Source: Zoogloeaceae bacterium G21618-S1
Lineage (GTDB): Bacteria; Pseudomonadota; Gammaproteobacteria; Burkholderiales; Rhodocyclaceae
Assembly (NCBI GenBank): GCA_027214125.1
Contig: JAPWHF010000007.1
Coordinates: 186,001-250,000 of the forward strand
Length of the DNA: 64,000 bases
Reading direction: 5' to 3'
Positions within the stretch are counted from its first letter, which is position 1. Each line of letters opens with the position of its first letter. Below, in pieces: positions 51,481 through 61,100 of this stretch. The position numbers and the translations under genes are program-made. The notes below the pieces were generated by a model. That model had not been told where the DNA came from and ran no database searches. It was given only the letters and a program-made list of their open reading frames with translations.

Positions 51481-54021
51481 ATGTCGCTCGGACAATCGCG
51501 CCGACGCCCTTTCATTACCAGCACACCAGCGACCGGTGAGTGTGTTGCAACCCGCGTGTGTTCGACAACCGAACAGGTAACTACCTTGAACGCAACACCC
51601 TGCCGAGATACCGCTTGCCTTCATCCGTACTGGTGCGAGTTTAGTCAGGAAGGGGTAATCGATGGAAGCGACGTTTTTTTCCGCATTCACGCTACGTCGG
51701 TCGATGCCAGCGTGCTCTGGCCCCATGCGCCGGAACTTTGGCGCGCGATCGACACCGTCCGTCGTGAGGGGCGTCCGAGCTTTCTTGGGCACGTGGACGT
51801 CGCTCACAACCGCACGCGAGTCAACAGCGTGCTGGTCATGCCCGGCACAGCACAAAACGTATTCGTCGCCGGCATCCCGGTTACACGAACGCAGGTGCAT
51901 GACGGATCCCTGACGCGCTGGCGGAGTGATTTCGCCGATGTGGTATCTGCGCCGCGCCCGCAACAACAACGAATCAGCGATTGCCTCGCGCTGCTTGTCG
52001 TCTACACCGGTGCCTCGCATGCATCCATCGTGGAGCGTGCCTCGACCGGGCATCGGGTGATCCATTGCGCCTGCGCCGAGGGGGCGAGCTGTGGCGACAG
52101 CGTCGCCATGATCGACGTCACCTTGGCAGAGGCCTCCACCCTGGATGAGATGACTGTGACGACGTTCGTAGACGGCACGCATGCACTGGCACACTCACTG
52201 AACGGCCACAACGACTCGCTTTTCGCACGCGCGTTGGTGCTGCACCCACTCGATGTCTCGCGGCTGGCCGCCATTGAGCGCATGGCAAACATGGTGGGAA
52301 ACTGGATCGGAAACATTCTTTGCGCCGCCGATGCCATGCGCGCCGCACAACAGCGTGACCGTTTATACGCGGAAGTGGTGCGGGCGATGTCGGATGCCGT
52401 TCTCGTTATCAACGACGATTTTCGGGTATGCCAAAGTAATTCGGCCGCGGCGAATTTGCTGGGTTTGCGCCCTGAAGAAATCTCCGGCGCCGACCTGCGA
52501 GACTTGATTCAGGTGAGCGCGAATGATGGCGAAATTGTGCCCTGGGTCTCACTGTCACGACCAGGTGACACCCGCCGTATCGAGCCAGTTGCCTGTGCGC
52601 TGCCACATCGCGGTGGTGTTGTCATGATCAAAGGTTCTTGCGCCCGACTGGGGGATGCGACCGATAGCGAAGCGGCAGCAGGTACGCTCGTGATGGTCCT
52701 GCGTGACGTCAGCCATGAGGTTGAGATCATGCTCCGTGCCGAATGGGATGCGACGCATGATGCACTGACCGGCTTGCACAACCGGGTCGGGTTCGAACGT
52801 CGGATGAGTCCGGTTGAAACATCCGGCCAACTCATCTGCCTCGACCTGGACCGGTTCAAGCTCATCAACGATAGCTGTGGTCACGCAGCGGGCGACCAGG
52901 TGCTTCGTGCAATAGCCACCATTATTCGCAAGCATATCCGGCGCCTGGATGTGCCTGCACGGATCGGCGGCGACGAATTTTTTGTGGCGTTACCACAATG
53001 CCCCGAGAACGTTGCGTTGAAAATTGCGGAAGCGATTCGAGTGGACGTCGAACAATACGCCTATTTCGACGAACGTGGCCAGGCCTACCGTGTCAGTTGC
53101 TCGATCGGGCTTTGCGCTTACCGCGATCACGACTCTCTGCAGCGCGCGCGCGCCGATGCCGATGCGGCCATGTATAGCGCCAAGCGCGGCGGAAAAAACC
53201 GGGTCGTTGCCTTTGAGCGCAGCCCGCACGCCATGGCCCGATCAAGCGATGTGCATTGGGCTCACCGCATCGAACGGGCCATTGATGAAGACCGTATCGA
53301 GTTGTGGCGCCAGCCGATTGTCGACCTCCAGAACAATCGCACCAAAGGCTATGAAGTGCTTGTGAGGATGCGCGACGACAACGGCGTACTGGTGTTGCCG
53401 GCCGAGTTCATTCCGCCAGCGGAACGCTTCGATCTGATCGGCGCGCTTGATCGGCACATCGTGTCCCATGTCGCACGCAATTTTTCCACGGTGCTCAACG
53501 GCGGGCGCTATGTGTCGATCAATCTTTCCGGCCGGTCGGCCTCGGACCCTGGGCTGGCTGCGTGGATCACAGAGTGTTTTGAACAAGCCGACGTGCACCC
53601 GCACCAGATTTGCCTCGAATTGACCGAAACCGCTGCGGCCGTCGACCCGACTGATGTGCTGACGCTGATGCAGACGCTACGTCGGGCCGGCTTCTGCATT
53701 GCCCTCGACGATCTCGGCAGCGGGATGGCCAGCTTTGCCGCTTTGCGCGACCTGCCAGTAGATATCATCAAGCTCGATGGTGACTATGTGCGTGGTGTAG
53801 CGCAGGACACGCGTGCGCAGGAAATTGTGCAGGCGGTGGTGCAGATGGCTCACAGCCACGGTATCGAGACCGTGGCGGAATGGATCGAAGATGAGGCGAC
53901 GCTCGCTTGGGTCAGCCAGGTGGGCGTTACGCGCGGGCAGGGCTTTTATCTGGGGGCGCCGGAACCGGTCGCGATTGGATCGGCAAGCAGCGCCAGGGCC
54001 GCACGTACCGCCCTGCACTGA
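51481..54021 (+). CDS. Cyclic-di-GMP enzyme with GAF-like, PAS, GGDEF and EAL (EVL) domains
   Basis: An 846-residue soluble protein. The first 290 residues are unlike common sensors but include a possible GAF-like part (about 155-290). A PAS domain follows (about 300-420: AMSDAVLVINDDFRVCQSNS). The GGDEF domain has RIGGDEFFVAL. The EAL domain has YEVLVRM in place of EAL, but keeps NLSGRSASD, LELTETAAA, ALDDLGSGMASF, IIKLDGDYV and the late Glu (AEWIEDEATL). EVL variants can be active. The start at 51481 is the first ATG of the frame and has no strong ribosome site. Confidence 0.92.
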   Translation: MSLGQSRRRPFITSTPATGECVATRVCSTTEQVTTLNATPCRDTACLHPYWCEFSQEGVIDGSDVFFRIHATSVDASVLWPHAPELWRAIDTVRREGRPSFLGHVDVAHNRTRVNSVLVMPGTAQNVFVAGIPVTRTQVHDGSLTRWRSDFADVVSAPRPQQQRISDCLALLVVYTGASHASIVERASTGHRVIHCACAEGASCGDSVAMIDVTLAEASTLDEMTVTTFVDGTHALAHSLNGHNDSLFARALVLHPLDVSRLAAIERMANMVGNWIGNILCAADAMRAAQQRDRLYAEVVRAMSDAVLVINDDFRVCQSNSAAANLLGLRPEEISGADLRDLIQVSANDGEIVPWVSLSRPGDTRRIEPVACALPHRGGVVMIKGSCARLGDATDSEAAAGTLVMVLRDVSHEVEIMLRAEWDATHDALTGLHNRVGFERRMSPVETSGQLICLDLDRFKLINDSCGHAAGDQVLRAIATIIRKHIRRLDVPARIGGDEFFVALPQCPENVALKIAEAIRVDVEQYAYFDERGQAYRVSCSIGLCAYRDHDSLQRARADADAAMYSAKRGGKNRVVAFERSPHAMARSSDVHWAHRIERAIDEDRIELWRQPIVDLQNNRTKGYEVLVRMRDDNGVLVLPAEFIPPAERFDLIGALDRHIVSHVARNFSTVLNGGRYVSINLSGRSASDPGLAAWITECFEQADVHPHQICLELTETAAAVDPTDVLTLMQTLRRAGFCIALDDLGSGMASFAALRDLPVDIIKLDGDYVRGVAQDTRAQEIVQAVVQMAHSHGIETVAEWIEDEATLAWVSQVGVTRGQGFYLGAPEPVAIGSASSARAARTALH

Positions 54022-54030
54022 GCCAAAGGA

Positions 54031-54495
54031 CTAGCGGCTGTGGCCGAGCGCGGCTTGCGCCCGGGCTTTGGCGGCAACGAAGTCGCCACGCGAGATGTAC
54101 AGCAAATCCCCCAGCTTGCGCATCAAGTGGCTCTCATGCGCGCAAACATGGCCATCGGCCAGGGCAATCGTCCACAGGTATTCGACAACGCGCAGCTTTT
54201 GTGCCGCATCCAGTTTCTGATTCAGGCGGGACGTAAACGGATGAAAGCCGGGTGCCTCGCGCGACTCCGCAGTCGCAGCCTCAAGCAAGCGGTCGACTTC
54301 GTCGGTGTCGAGCTGAAATTCCGTTGCAAGCACGGTACGTAAATGCGCCATCTCAGCTGGGGTGCTTTCACTGTCGGCGTGCATCATCTCGACCAACAGC
54401 GCAGCGGTCGCCAGTTGGAGCGACGGCGGTGACGCCTCGGCGTTTGCTGAGGACTGGGTAAGCGTACTGAAAAAAGCCTGAAGTGATTGAATCAT
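54031..54495 (-). CDS. TerB-like domain protein
   Basis: A 154-residue helical protein of the TerB fold. Paired acidic segments (LLVEMMHADSESTPAEMAHL and IALADGHVCAHESHLMRKL) match the family metal-binding helix pattern LxxVMxxADGxxxxxE. TerB proteins occur in tellurite-resistance operons and alone as general stress or membrane-associated proteins; no other ter genes are nearby, so the role is open. It is convergent with the GGDEF-EVL gene, nine bases away. Confidence 0.85.
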   Translation of the reverse strand: MIQSLQAFFSTLTQSSANAEASPPSLQLATAALLVEMMHADSESTPAEMAHLRTVLATEFQLDTDEVDRLLEAATAESREAPGFHPFTSRLNQKLDAAQKLRVVEYLWTIALADGHVCAHESHLMRKLGDLLYISRGDFVAAKARAQAALGHSR

Positions 54496-54564
54496 CGCGG
54501 AAACCCTTCTGAATCAGACGGTGGGGGCGTGCCGCGCACAGCCCCCGCCGAGCAACATGGCAGA

Positions 54565-56229
<1,665 letters not shown>

Positions 56230-56335
56230 TGGGTCTGCAGTCGGGTTACGATCAGGAAAACCGAAACTTTACCCGAAGCAGCGGCCGCCTGTATGCCTGC
56301 GCGCAGTCGGCTTTGGGCAAGCAAGAGTAGAGAGC

Positions 56336-57580
56336 ATGCAGATTTGTGTACTCGGTGCCGGCTTGGCCGGCATCACCGCCGCGCATGCGCTGGCCCGTGA
56401 AGGGCATGCGGTGACGGTGGTTGAACGCGCGTCGGCCCCCGCGCAGGAAACCAGCTTTGCCAATGCCGGACTGATTTCGCCGGGGCACGCATTTAGCTGG
56501 GCCTCGCCTGGCGCGCCGCTGGCGCTGCTCAAGTCGCTCTTTGATCGCCAGCAGGCCTTGCGGATCAAGCCGCGATTTGACCCGGCGCTGCTGCGCTGGG
56601 GGTGGCGCTTTGTGCGCAACTGCCAGACAGATGCCTGGGCGCGCAATTCGCTCCAGCTCATGCGTTTGGCGGCATACGCACAGCAGCAACTGGACGCCGT
56701 CGTCGACGAAACTGGTGTGAGCTTCGCCCATACACGCGGCGGGCTGATCTATCTCTACGACACCGATGCCGCGCTGGCGCAGGCGATCTCGACGCTCAAT
56801 CTGCTGCGCGAGGCCCAGATCGACGCCCACGTGCTTTCGCCCGATGACGTGGTTGGTCTTGAACCGGCCTTGGCGAACCGCGCCCGCTGCATTGCCGGTG
56901 CCGTCCATTGCCCGACCGACGCCAGCGGCGACGCCCATCAATTCACGGTCGAGCTGGCGCACTGGTGTGCGCAACGCGGTGTCCGTTTTTGCTTCAATCA
57001 AACGGTGCAACGCTGGGTCGTGCGGGGCAATCAGATCGACGCAGTCGTGACCGATCGCGGCGAGCATCGGGCCGACGCGTTTGTGCTGGCGCTCGGGAGT
57101 TTTTCGCCCCTGCTGGCACGGCCGCTCGGTCTGCGATTGCCGATTTATCCGGTGCGCGGTAACTCGGTGTCTTTCCCGATTGGCGCCGAGCACACGCCAC
57201 CGACGCTGGCGGGCGTCGACGACGGCACGCTGACGGCGTGGTCACGGCTCGGATCAGTGCTTCGGATGACCACCACCGCCGAGTTTTCAGGTTACGCCAA
57301 CCGATTGCCAGACAAGGATGTGGCCATGCTGGTGGCGCGCGCTGAAGCCTTGTTCCCGAATGGTGCCGACTTTAATCAGCCCATGCCGTGGTCAGGCCTG
57401 CGGCCAATGACCCCGGAAGGCCCGCCGCTGGTGGGTCAGGCCGGTCCGCGCAATCTATGGCTGAACACCGGCCATGGCGCGATGGGCTGGACCACGGCCA
57501 CAGGAACGGCGCAAATTCTGGCCGATCTCATCGCCGGTCGCCAGCCGGCACATCCACTCCCCCCGCCGCGCTTGCGCTGA
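56336..57580 (+). CDS. D-amino acid dehydrogenase-like FAD oxidoreductase
   Basis: A DAO-superfamily flavoenzyme (414 residues) resembling the small subunit DadA. The FAD Rossmann motif is VLGAGLAGITAAHALA, followed by VVERASAPAQETSFANAGL and the DadA-like ISPGHAFSWASPGAP. Late blocks are GLRPMTPEGPPLVG and LNTGHGAMGWTTATGTAQ. No signal peptide; probably attached to the inner-membrane face and passing electrons to quinone, as DadA does. The substrate is inferred. The frame is open upstream through the ettA promoter side; Met at 56336 is the family start. Confidence 0.87.
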   Translation: MQICVLGAGLAGITAAHALAREGHAVTVVERASAPAQETSFANAGLISPGHAFSWASPGAPLALLKSLFDRQQALRIKPRFDPALLRWGWRFVRNCQTDAWARNSLQLMRLAAYAQQQLDAVVDETGVSFAHTRGGLIYLYDTDAALAQAISTLNLLREAQIDAHVLSPDDVVGLEPALANRARCIAGAVHCPTDASGDAHQFTVELAHWCAQRGVRFCFNQTVQRWVVRGNQIDAVVTDRGEHRADAFVLALGSFSPLLARPLGLRLPIYPVRGNSVSFPIGAEHTPPTLAGVDDGTLTAWSRLGSVLRMTTTAEFSGYANRLPDKDVAMLVARAEALFPNGADFNQPMPWSGLRPMTPEGPPLVGQAGPRNLWLNTGHGAMGWTTATGTAQILADLIAGRQPAHPLPPPRLR

Positions 57581-57583
57581 GGC

Positions 57584-58045
57584 TTACTGAGGAATCGGCG
57601 CCCAGTCAGGGTGATCGAAGCTTTTTCCGTAACGGTTAAGTGCTTGCACTGCCATCATGTAACCCAGACGGCGGGCGGGCAGGTGAGTGGCGTGGGTCAT
57701 GATGTCGGCACCGTCGCTCAGATCTTTCTTGATCTCTGAAAGCGCGATGGCGGCGTTGCGGTCAGCATGTGTGGTCGGAAACGTGGCCAGTCGCTTGAGC
57801 ATCCACGCTGCCAACGCATCGTATTGCGCTTCGGTGCGTTGGTTTTGCTGCAAGTCATGACCGACGGCACGAAGCATTTGCGCCATCTCGTCGATGGCGG
57901 CGCGAAGCGGCGCATCGCTCGCCCACGGAGTGGTCGTTTTGGCCGATGTCGCCGGCGTGGCGGCGTGCTGATCGGCAAGTGCAGGGGCGCCAACGAAGAA
58001 AGAGCTGACTGCAATTATGACGGTGACAGTGAGAATAAGGCGCAT
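57584..58045 (-). CDS. Small exported helical protein of unknown function
   Basis: A 153-residue protein with a signal peptide (MRLILTVTVIIAVSSFFVG to PALA). The mature part is helical, with AIDEMAQMLRAVGHDLQQ, YDALAAWMLKRLATFP and GYMMAVQALNRYG. It could be a periplasmic four-helix bundle; no CxxCH haem site is present. Met at 58045 follows GGAGAG and is the natural start, although the frame is open 23 codons further. It lies downstream of bactofilin on the same strand but beyond a strong terminator. Confidence 0.72.
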   Translation of the reverse strand: MRLILTVTVIIAVSSFFVGAPALADQHAATPATSAKTTTPWASDAPLRAAIDEMAQMLRAVGHDLQQNQRTEAQYDALAAWMLKRLATFPTTHADRNAAIALSEIKKDLSDGADIMTHATHLPARRLGYMMAVQALNRYGKSFDHPDWAPIPQ

Positions 58046-58093
58046 GAACGGACTCTCCGGAAACGAAACTTCTTCCATAGGCCGGATTGTCGC

Positions 58094-58122
58094 AAAAACG
58101 GGTGCCGGCGGCACCCGTTTTT
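58094..58122. terminator. Rho-independent terminator after the bactofilin gene
   Basis: A perfect 13-bp inverted repeat (58094-58106 and 58110-58122) with a GGC loop. The arms are A5-CGGGTGCC and its complement with T5, so it can work in both directions. It lies 27 bases past the bactofilin stop on the minus strand and before the start of the exported-protein gene, separating the two. Confidence 0.92.
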
Positions 58123-58149
58123 ACGACGTGGACAGCGCGTTCGGCGGTG

Positions 58150-58779
58150 TCAGTTTGCCGACGCCACCAGCGACTTGACCTTGTCGTCCTTGCCGGACTG
58201 TTTGTCGTAATCGCCGCGGCCGGTCTGAGCGGAGTTGAGCGATTGCACGTCGCCGGACACTTCGCCACCTTCCTCGATCAGAATTTTGCCGTAGCGGATC
58301 TTGCCGCTGACCCGGCCGGTGGCATGAATGATCAACTGCTTGCGTGCCGTGAGCTCGCCATCGAACTTGCCGTGGATCTCGGCAACATCGATACCGACTT
58401 TTCCGGAAAAGGCACCTTGCTCCGAAATTCGGATGACGCGGCTGTCCATGGTCGCTTCGACCCGACCTTCGACGACCAAGGTGTCGCAGTCGAGGATTTC
58501 AGCGCCTTTGAGTTTGACGTCGGGGCCGACAATCAGACGGCTACCGCTGTCTTCCGTTGCGTCTGCGCGCGGGGGCTCGGCGGTGTTCTGGGCCGTTGCC
58601 GGGTTGGCGGTGTCTGTCGGGGTCTCGGTCGAGCTGCGCATATGGGCTCCAAATGTTCCGGGTCTGGGGGAGGGGCGGTTAGACGCCGACATTGAATTAG
58701 TCGGCGTGGATGCGTTGAAGGGGGCGGGCGTGGGCTCGGTGGCTTCACGCTTCGGGAACAGTCCGGGTTTGTTGAACAT
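58150..58779 (-). CDS. Bactofilin (polymer-forming cytoskeletal protein)
   Basis: Bactofilins (DUF583) form membrane-associated filaments that localise cell-wall enzymes, stalks or polar structures. In this 209-residue protein the central beta-helix spans about 78-180 (SRLIVGPDVKLKGAEILDCD, VEGRVEATM, HGKFDGELTARKQLIIHATG, VSGKIRYGKILIEEGGEVSG). It is flanked by a Pro/Ser/Thr-rich disordered N-terminus and a short basic C-terminus. Met at 58779 follows AAGGAGATGAG. No M23 peptidase, a frequent partner, is next to it. A sigma-54 promoter lies upstream. Confidence 0.92.
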   Translation of the reverse strand: MFNKPGLFPKREATEPTPAPFNASTPTNSMSASNRPSPRPGTFGAHMRSSTETPTDTANPATAQNTAEPPRADATEDSGSRLIVGPDVKLKGAEILDCDTLVVEGRVEATMDSRVIRISEQGAFSGKVGIDVAEIHGKFDGELTARKQLIIHATGRVSGKIRYGKILIEEGGEVSGDVQSLNSAQTGRGDYDKQSGKDDKVKSLVASAN

Positions 58780-58832
58780 CTCATCTCCTTGACGATCGCG
58801 GCTGCGGGCACGGCACCCGCTTGGCCCGACTC

Positions 58833-58849
58833 TTGCAAGTGGCATGCCA
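58833..58849 (-). promoter_or_regulatory. Sigma-54 promoter of the bactofilin gene
   Basis: On the minus strand the sequence TGGCATGCCACTTGCAA has GG and GC exactly ten bases apart and matches the -24 (TGGCA) and -12 (TTGCA) elements. The usual TGGCAC has T for its last base. Predicted transcription starts near 58823, giving a 43-base leader to the bactofilin ATG. Sigma-54 promoters need an enhancer-binding activator; GlrR is encoded divergently. Confidence 0.82.
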
Positions 58850-58925
58850 CGCGCTGGAAGTCATTGAATCATGGTGGCTTGGCGCCGGTAGACAATGCAC
58901 CTGATGGTCCAGTCTGTGTGCTACC

Positions 58926-58943
58926 TGTCGCCAATAGCCGACA
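58926..58943. promoter_or_regulatory. GlrR binding site 1 (TGTC-N10-GACA)
   Basis: Exact match to TGTC-N10-GACA, the site bound by GlrR (QseF) upstream of glmY in enterobacteria. It is centred about 112 bp upstream of the predicted sigma-54 start for bactofilin, a normal enhancer distance. It is also upstream of glrK on the other strand, so it could serve both. Confidence 0.8.
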
Positions 58944-58992
58944 CGGCTTTTGGTAACATTTCTTAAGCGACTGTATTTAAAAATAATTTACA

Positions 58993-59010
58993 TGTCGCTA
59001 TTCGACGACG
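58993..59010. promoter_or_regulatory. GlrR binding site 2 (one mismatch)
   Basis: TGTC-N10-GACG, one mismatch to the GlrR consensus, 67 bp from site 1 and just past an A/T-rich stretch (58974-58992). It was found next to two perfect matches, which raises its credibility above a chance hit. Confidence 0.55.
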
Positions 59011-59022
59011 CGCGTGCCGCGA

Positions 59023-59037
59023 CGGCACTGGATGAGC
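59023..59037 (+). promoter_or_regulatory. Possible sigma-54 promoter of glrK (weak)
   Basis: CGGCACTGGATGAGC has GG and GC ten bases apart, with a good GGCAC -24 half but a poor -12 half (GAGC for TTGC). If used, transcription would begin near 59049, giving a leader of about 82 bases that includes site 3. Offered only as a candidate. Confidence 0.3.
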
Positions 59038-59086
59038 GTGCTGTCATATGCGCTCATTTGCATTTGCTTACGGCATCGGAGCGGCC

Positions 59087-59104
59087 TGTCGCCTACAGTC
59101 GACA
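59087..59104. promoter_or_regulatory. GlrR binding site 3 (TGTC-N10-GACA)
   Basis: Second exact TGTC-N10-GACA match, 94 bp from site 2 and ending 26 bases before the glrK ATG. This position would suit autoregulation of the glrK operon, either as an enhancer site acting on a divergent promoter or as a repressor-like site in the leader. Confidence 0.75.
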
Positions 59105-59130
59105 CCGTCACACATGTCGTGGGCGGTCCC

Positions 59131-60537
59131 ATGTTTTCCCGAATGTCATTCCGGCAGATGCTGCTCGCCGGCTTTGTGCTCATCGCCCTGGTGTTGAGTG
59201 CGGCCGCTTTGCAGGGTTTGCGGGTGCTCGAATCCTTTGCGCAACAAAGTCGTGCCGGCGCGGATACCGCACTGGGACTGACCTCGGCTGCACAGCAGCT
59301 GGCGCAACGTACCGTCGACATGGAGCGCAGCGCGCGACAGTTCGTGGTGCTGAATGACCCGGCACTGCGCAAACGCTTTGGCGAAGCACGCACCGATGCC
59401 GAGAGCGCATTGGCGAGCTTTTCCCGTGCCGAGCCGTCCACCCTGGGCGGCGTGGCGGATACCTGGCGTGCTGCGGCGGATCAGGCAGAAGTTGCGATCG
59501 CGGATCTGCCCGATGAATCGGCCTTGCGCGACGCGCTGAGCCGTCTGCATCTGATCAATGAGCGTTTGGCTGTCGAAGCGCGCCAATGGATTGCCGTGCG
59601 CAATGCGCGCTTGCTGGACACGCTGGAGGCAAACCGACTCCGCCTTGCGTGGCAGGTGCTGCTCGCGCTGCTGGTCGCCGTCGCCTTGGCTGCCTTTTTT
59701 GGTTGGCAGCTGGCGCGACCGGTCAAGCAGATCGAGGAGGGCATTGCTCGCCTGGGTGACAACCTGCTCGAGATTCCGGTAGATATCGAAGGTCCGGCCG
59801 ACTTGCGCCAGGTTGGCCAACGCCTGGATTGGCTTCGCCAGCGTCTGGGAGAGCTGGAATCGGACCGGGCGCGCATGCTTCGCCATGTCTCTCATGAGCT
59901 GAAAACACCGCTGGCGGCGTTGCGCGAGGGCATCGCGCTGCTCGATGACGAAGTCACCGGGCCGCTCGCCGGCGGACAGCGCGAAGTCGTCGACATTCTT
60001 CGTGACAATGCGCATTTGCTTCAAGGCCGGATCGAAGACTTGCTCGATTTCAACGCCGCGGTGTTCGACGCACGGCGCCTGCAACGCAGCTCGGTCGAAA
60101 TCAAATCCCTGCTGACTCAAGTGGCTGACGGTCAGCAGCTTCAAGCCCAGTCCCGTGATGTCAGGATTGAGCTTGTTGCTGATCCGATCTCGGTCGAAGG
60201 CGATACGGTCAAACTCGGTGTGGCGGTTGGCAATCTTTTGGCCAACGCGATTTCCTTCAGTACGTCCGGCTCCGTGGTGAGTTTGCGTGCCGCCCGCAGC
60301 ACCGATCACCTCCATATCGACTGCATCGATACCGGCCCGGGCATTGCCGAGGATGATGTCCCACGTATTTTTGATCCCTTCTTTCAGGGGCGTCGCCAGG
60401 GGGCGACGCCACGCCGGGGAAGTGGCGTCGGCCTGTCGATCGTGCGCGAGTACGTCCAGGCTCATGGTGGCCGTGTCGTGTTGCTCTCCGGCGAACGCGG
60501 CGCGCATTTTCGAATCGAACTCCCACTCGATAGCTGA
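59131..60537 (+). CDS. glrK: Sensor histidine kinase GlrK/QseE
   Basis: The membrane kinase of the GlrKR (QseEF) system, which responds to envelope signals. The 468-residue protein has a first membrane helix (MLLAGFVLIALVLSAAALQG), a helical periplasmic domain, and a second helix near 175-195 (LLALLVAVALAAFFGWQLA). HAMP, HisKA with phospho-accepting His (HVSHELKTPLAALREG) and HATPase blocks (NLLANAISFS, DTGPGIAEDD, GSGVGLSIVREYV) follow. The frame is open upstream; Met at 59131 starts MFSRMSFRQMLL. Downstream order glrK-glrG-glrR is as in enterobacteria. Confidence 0.9.
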   Translation: MFSRMSFRQMLLAGFVLIALVLSAAALQGLRVLESFAQQSRAGADTALGLTSAAQQLAQRTVDMERSARQFVVLNDPALRKRFGEARTDAESALASFSRAEPSTLGGVADTWRAAADQAEVAIADLPDESALRDALSRLHLINERLAVEARQWIAVRNARLLDTLEANRLRLAWQVLLALLVAVALAAFFGWQLARPVKQIEEGIARLGDNLLEIPVDIEGPADLRQVGQRLDWLRQRLGELESDRARMLRHVSHELKTPLAALREGIALLDDEVTGPLAGGQREVVDILRDNAHLLQGRIEDLLDFNAAVFDARRLQRSSVEIKSLLTQVADGQQLQAQSRDVRIELVADPISVEGDTVKLGVAVGNLLANAISFSTSGSVVSLRAARSTDHLHIDCIDTGPGIAEDDVPRIFDPFFQGRRQGATPRRGSGVGLSIVREYVQAHGGRVVLLSGERGAHFRIELPLDS

Positions 60538-60548
60538 GACCCATATTG

Positions 60549-61100
60549 ATGATCTTCCGACTCTGCCGCCTGAGCGCGCCGGCCTTCACCCTGGGCCTGC
60601 TGGCCGGTTGTGCGCAATTTCCCATTGCCGGCACCTTGCCCTCAGATGAGCCGGTCAAGACAACAGTCCGACACGATGACGTCACGCCGCGCGCCATCCT
60701 GGCCTATGGCCGGCATGTCGCCGAACTCGACGCCGCCGGCTTTGCCAAGGAGCTGAAAGCGATCGAAGGGCAGGGGAGCGACCCGATGAGCCAGATGCGA
60801 CTGGCGCTGTTGCATGCGCAGCCGCGGGCCGACGCCGATCTGACGCACAGCTTGTCACTGCTCGACAAACTGCTGGCCAATCGTAGCCCCGATGCCGCCA
60901 GCCTCCATCCGCTGGCGCGAATCCTGCATGTTCAGCTGGCCACCCGCGCCCGATTGATGGCGCAGAATGAAGCCTTGCTGGCGGAACAGCAATCCGGCCG
61001 CGAAGCGGTGGCGAACCTGCAACAGAAACTGGACGCACTGACCGCGATCGAGCGCAGCTTGCCTGCGCCGGCGCGCCGTCCAACGGAGACTTCCCGATGA
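60549..61100 (+). CDS. glrG: GlrG/QseG-like outer membrane lipoprotein
   Basis: A 183-residue lipoprotein between the kinase and regulator genes, the place of QseG (YfhG) in enterobacteria, where it binds and controls the kinase. The lipobox LLAGC is preceded by a signal peptide. The rest is helical and charged, with a TPR-like middle (SQMRLALLHAQPRADADLTH) and a coiled-coil end. A TTG just before the ATG is in frame, but ATG at 60549 is preferred. Its TGA overlaps the glrR ATG by four bases. The name rests on synteny and type, as sequence conservation is low. Confidence 0.8.
   Translation: MIFRLCRLSAPAFTLGLLAGCAQFPIAGTLPSDEPVKTTVRHDDVTPRAILAYGRHVAELDAAGFAKELKAIEGQGSDPMSQMRLALLHAQPRADADLTHSLSLLDKLLANRSPDAASLHPLARILHVQLATRARLMAQNEALLAEQQSGREAVANLQQKLDALTAIERSLPAPARRPTETSR

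Noticed and set aside
59146-60507. Minus-strand open frame of 453 codons
   Set aside because: Antisense to glrK, which has all histidine-kinase boxes.
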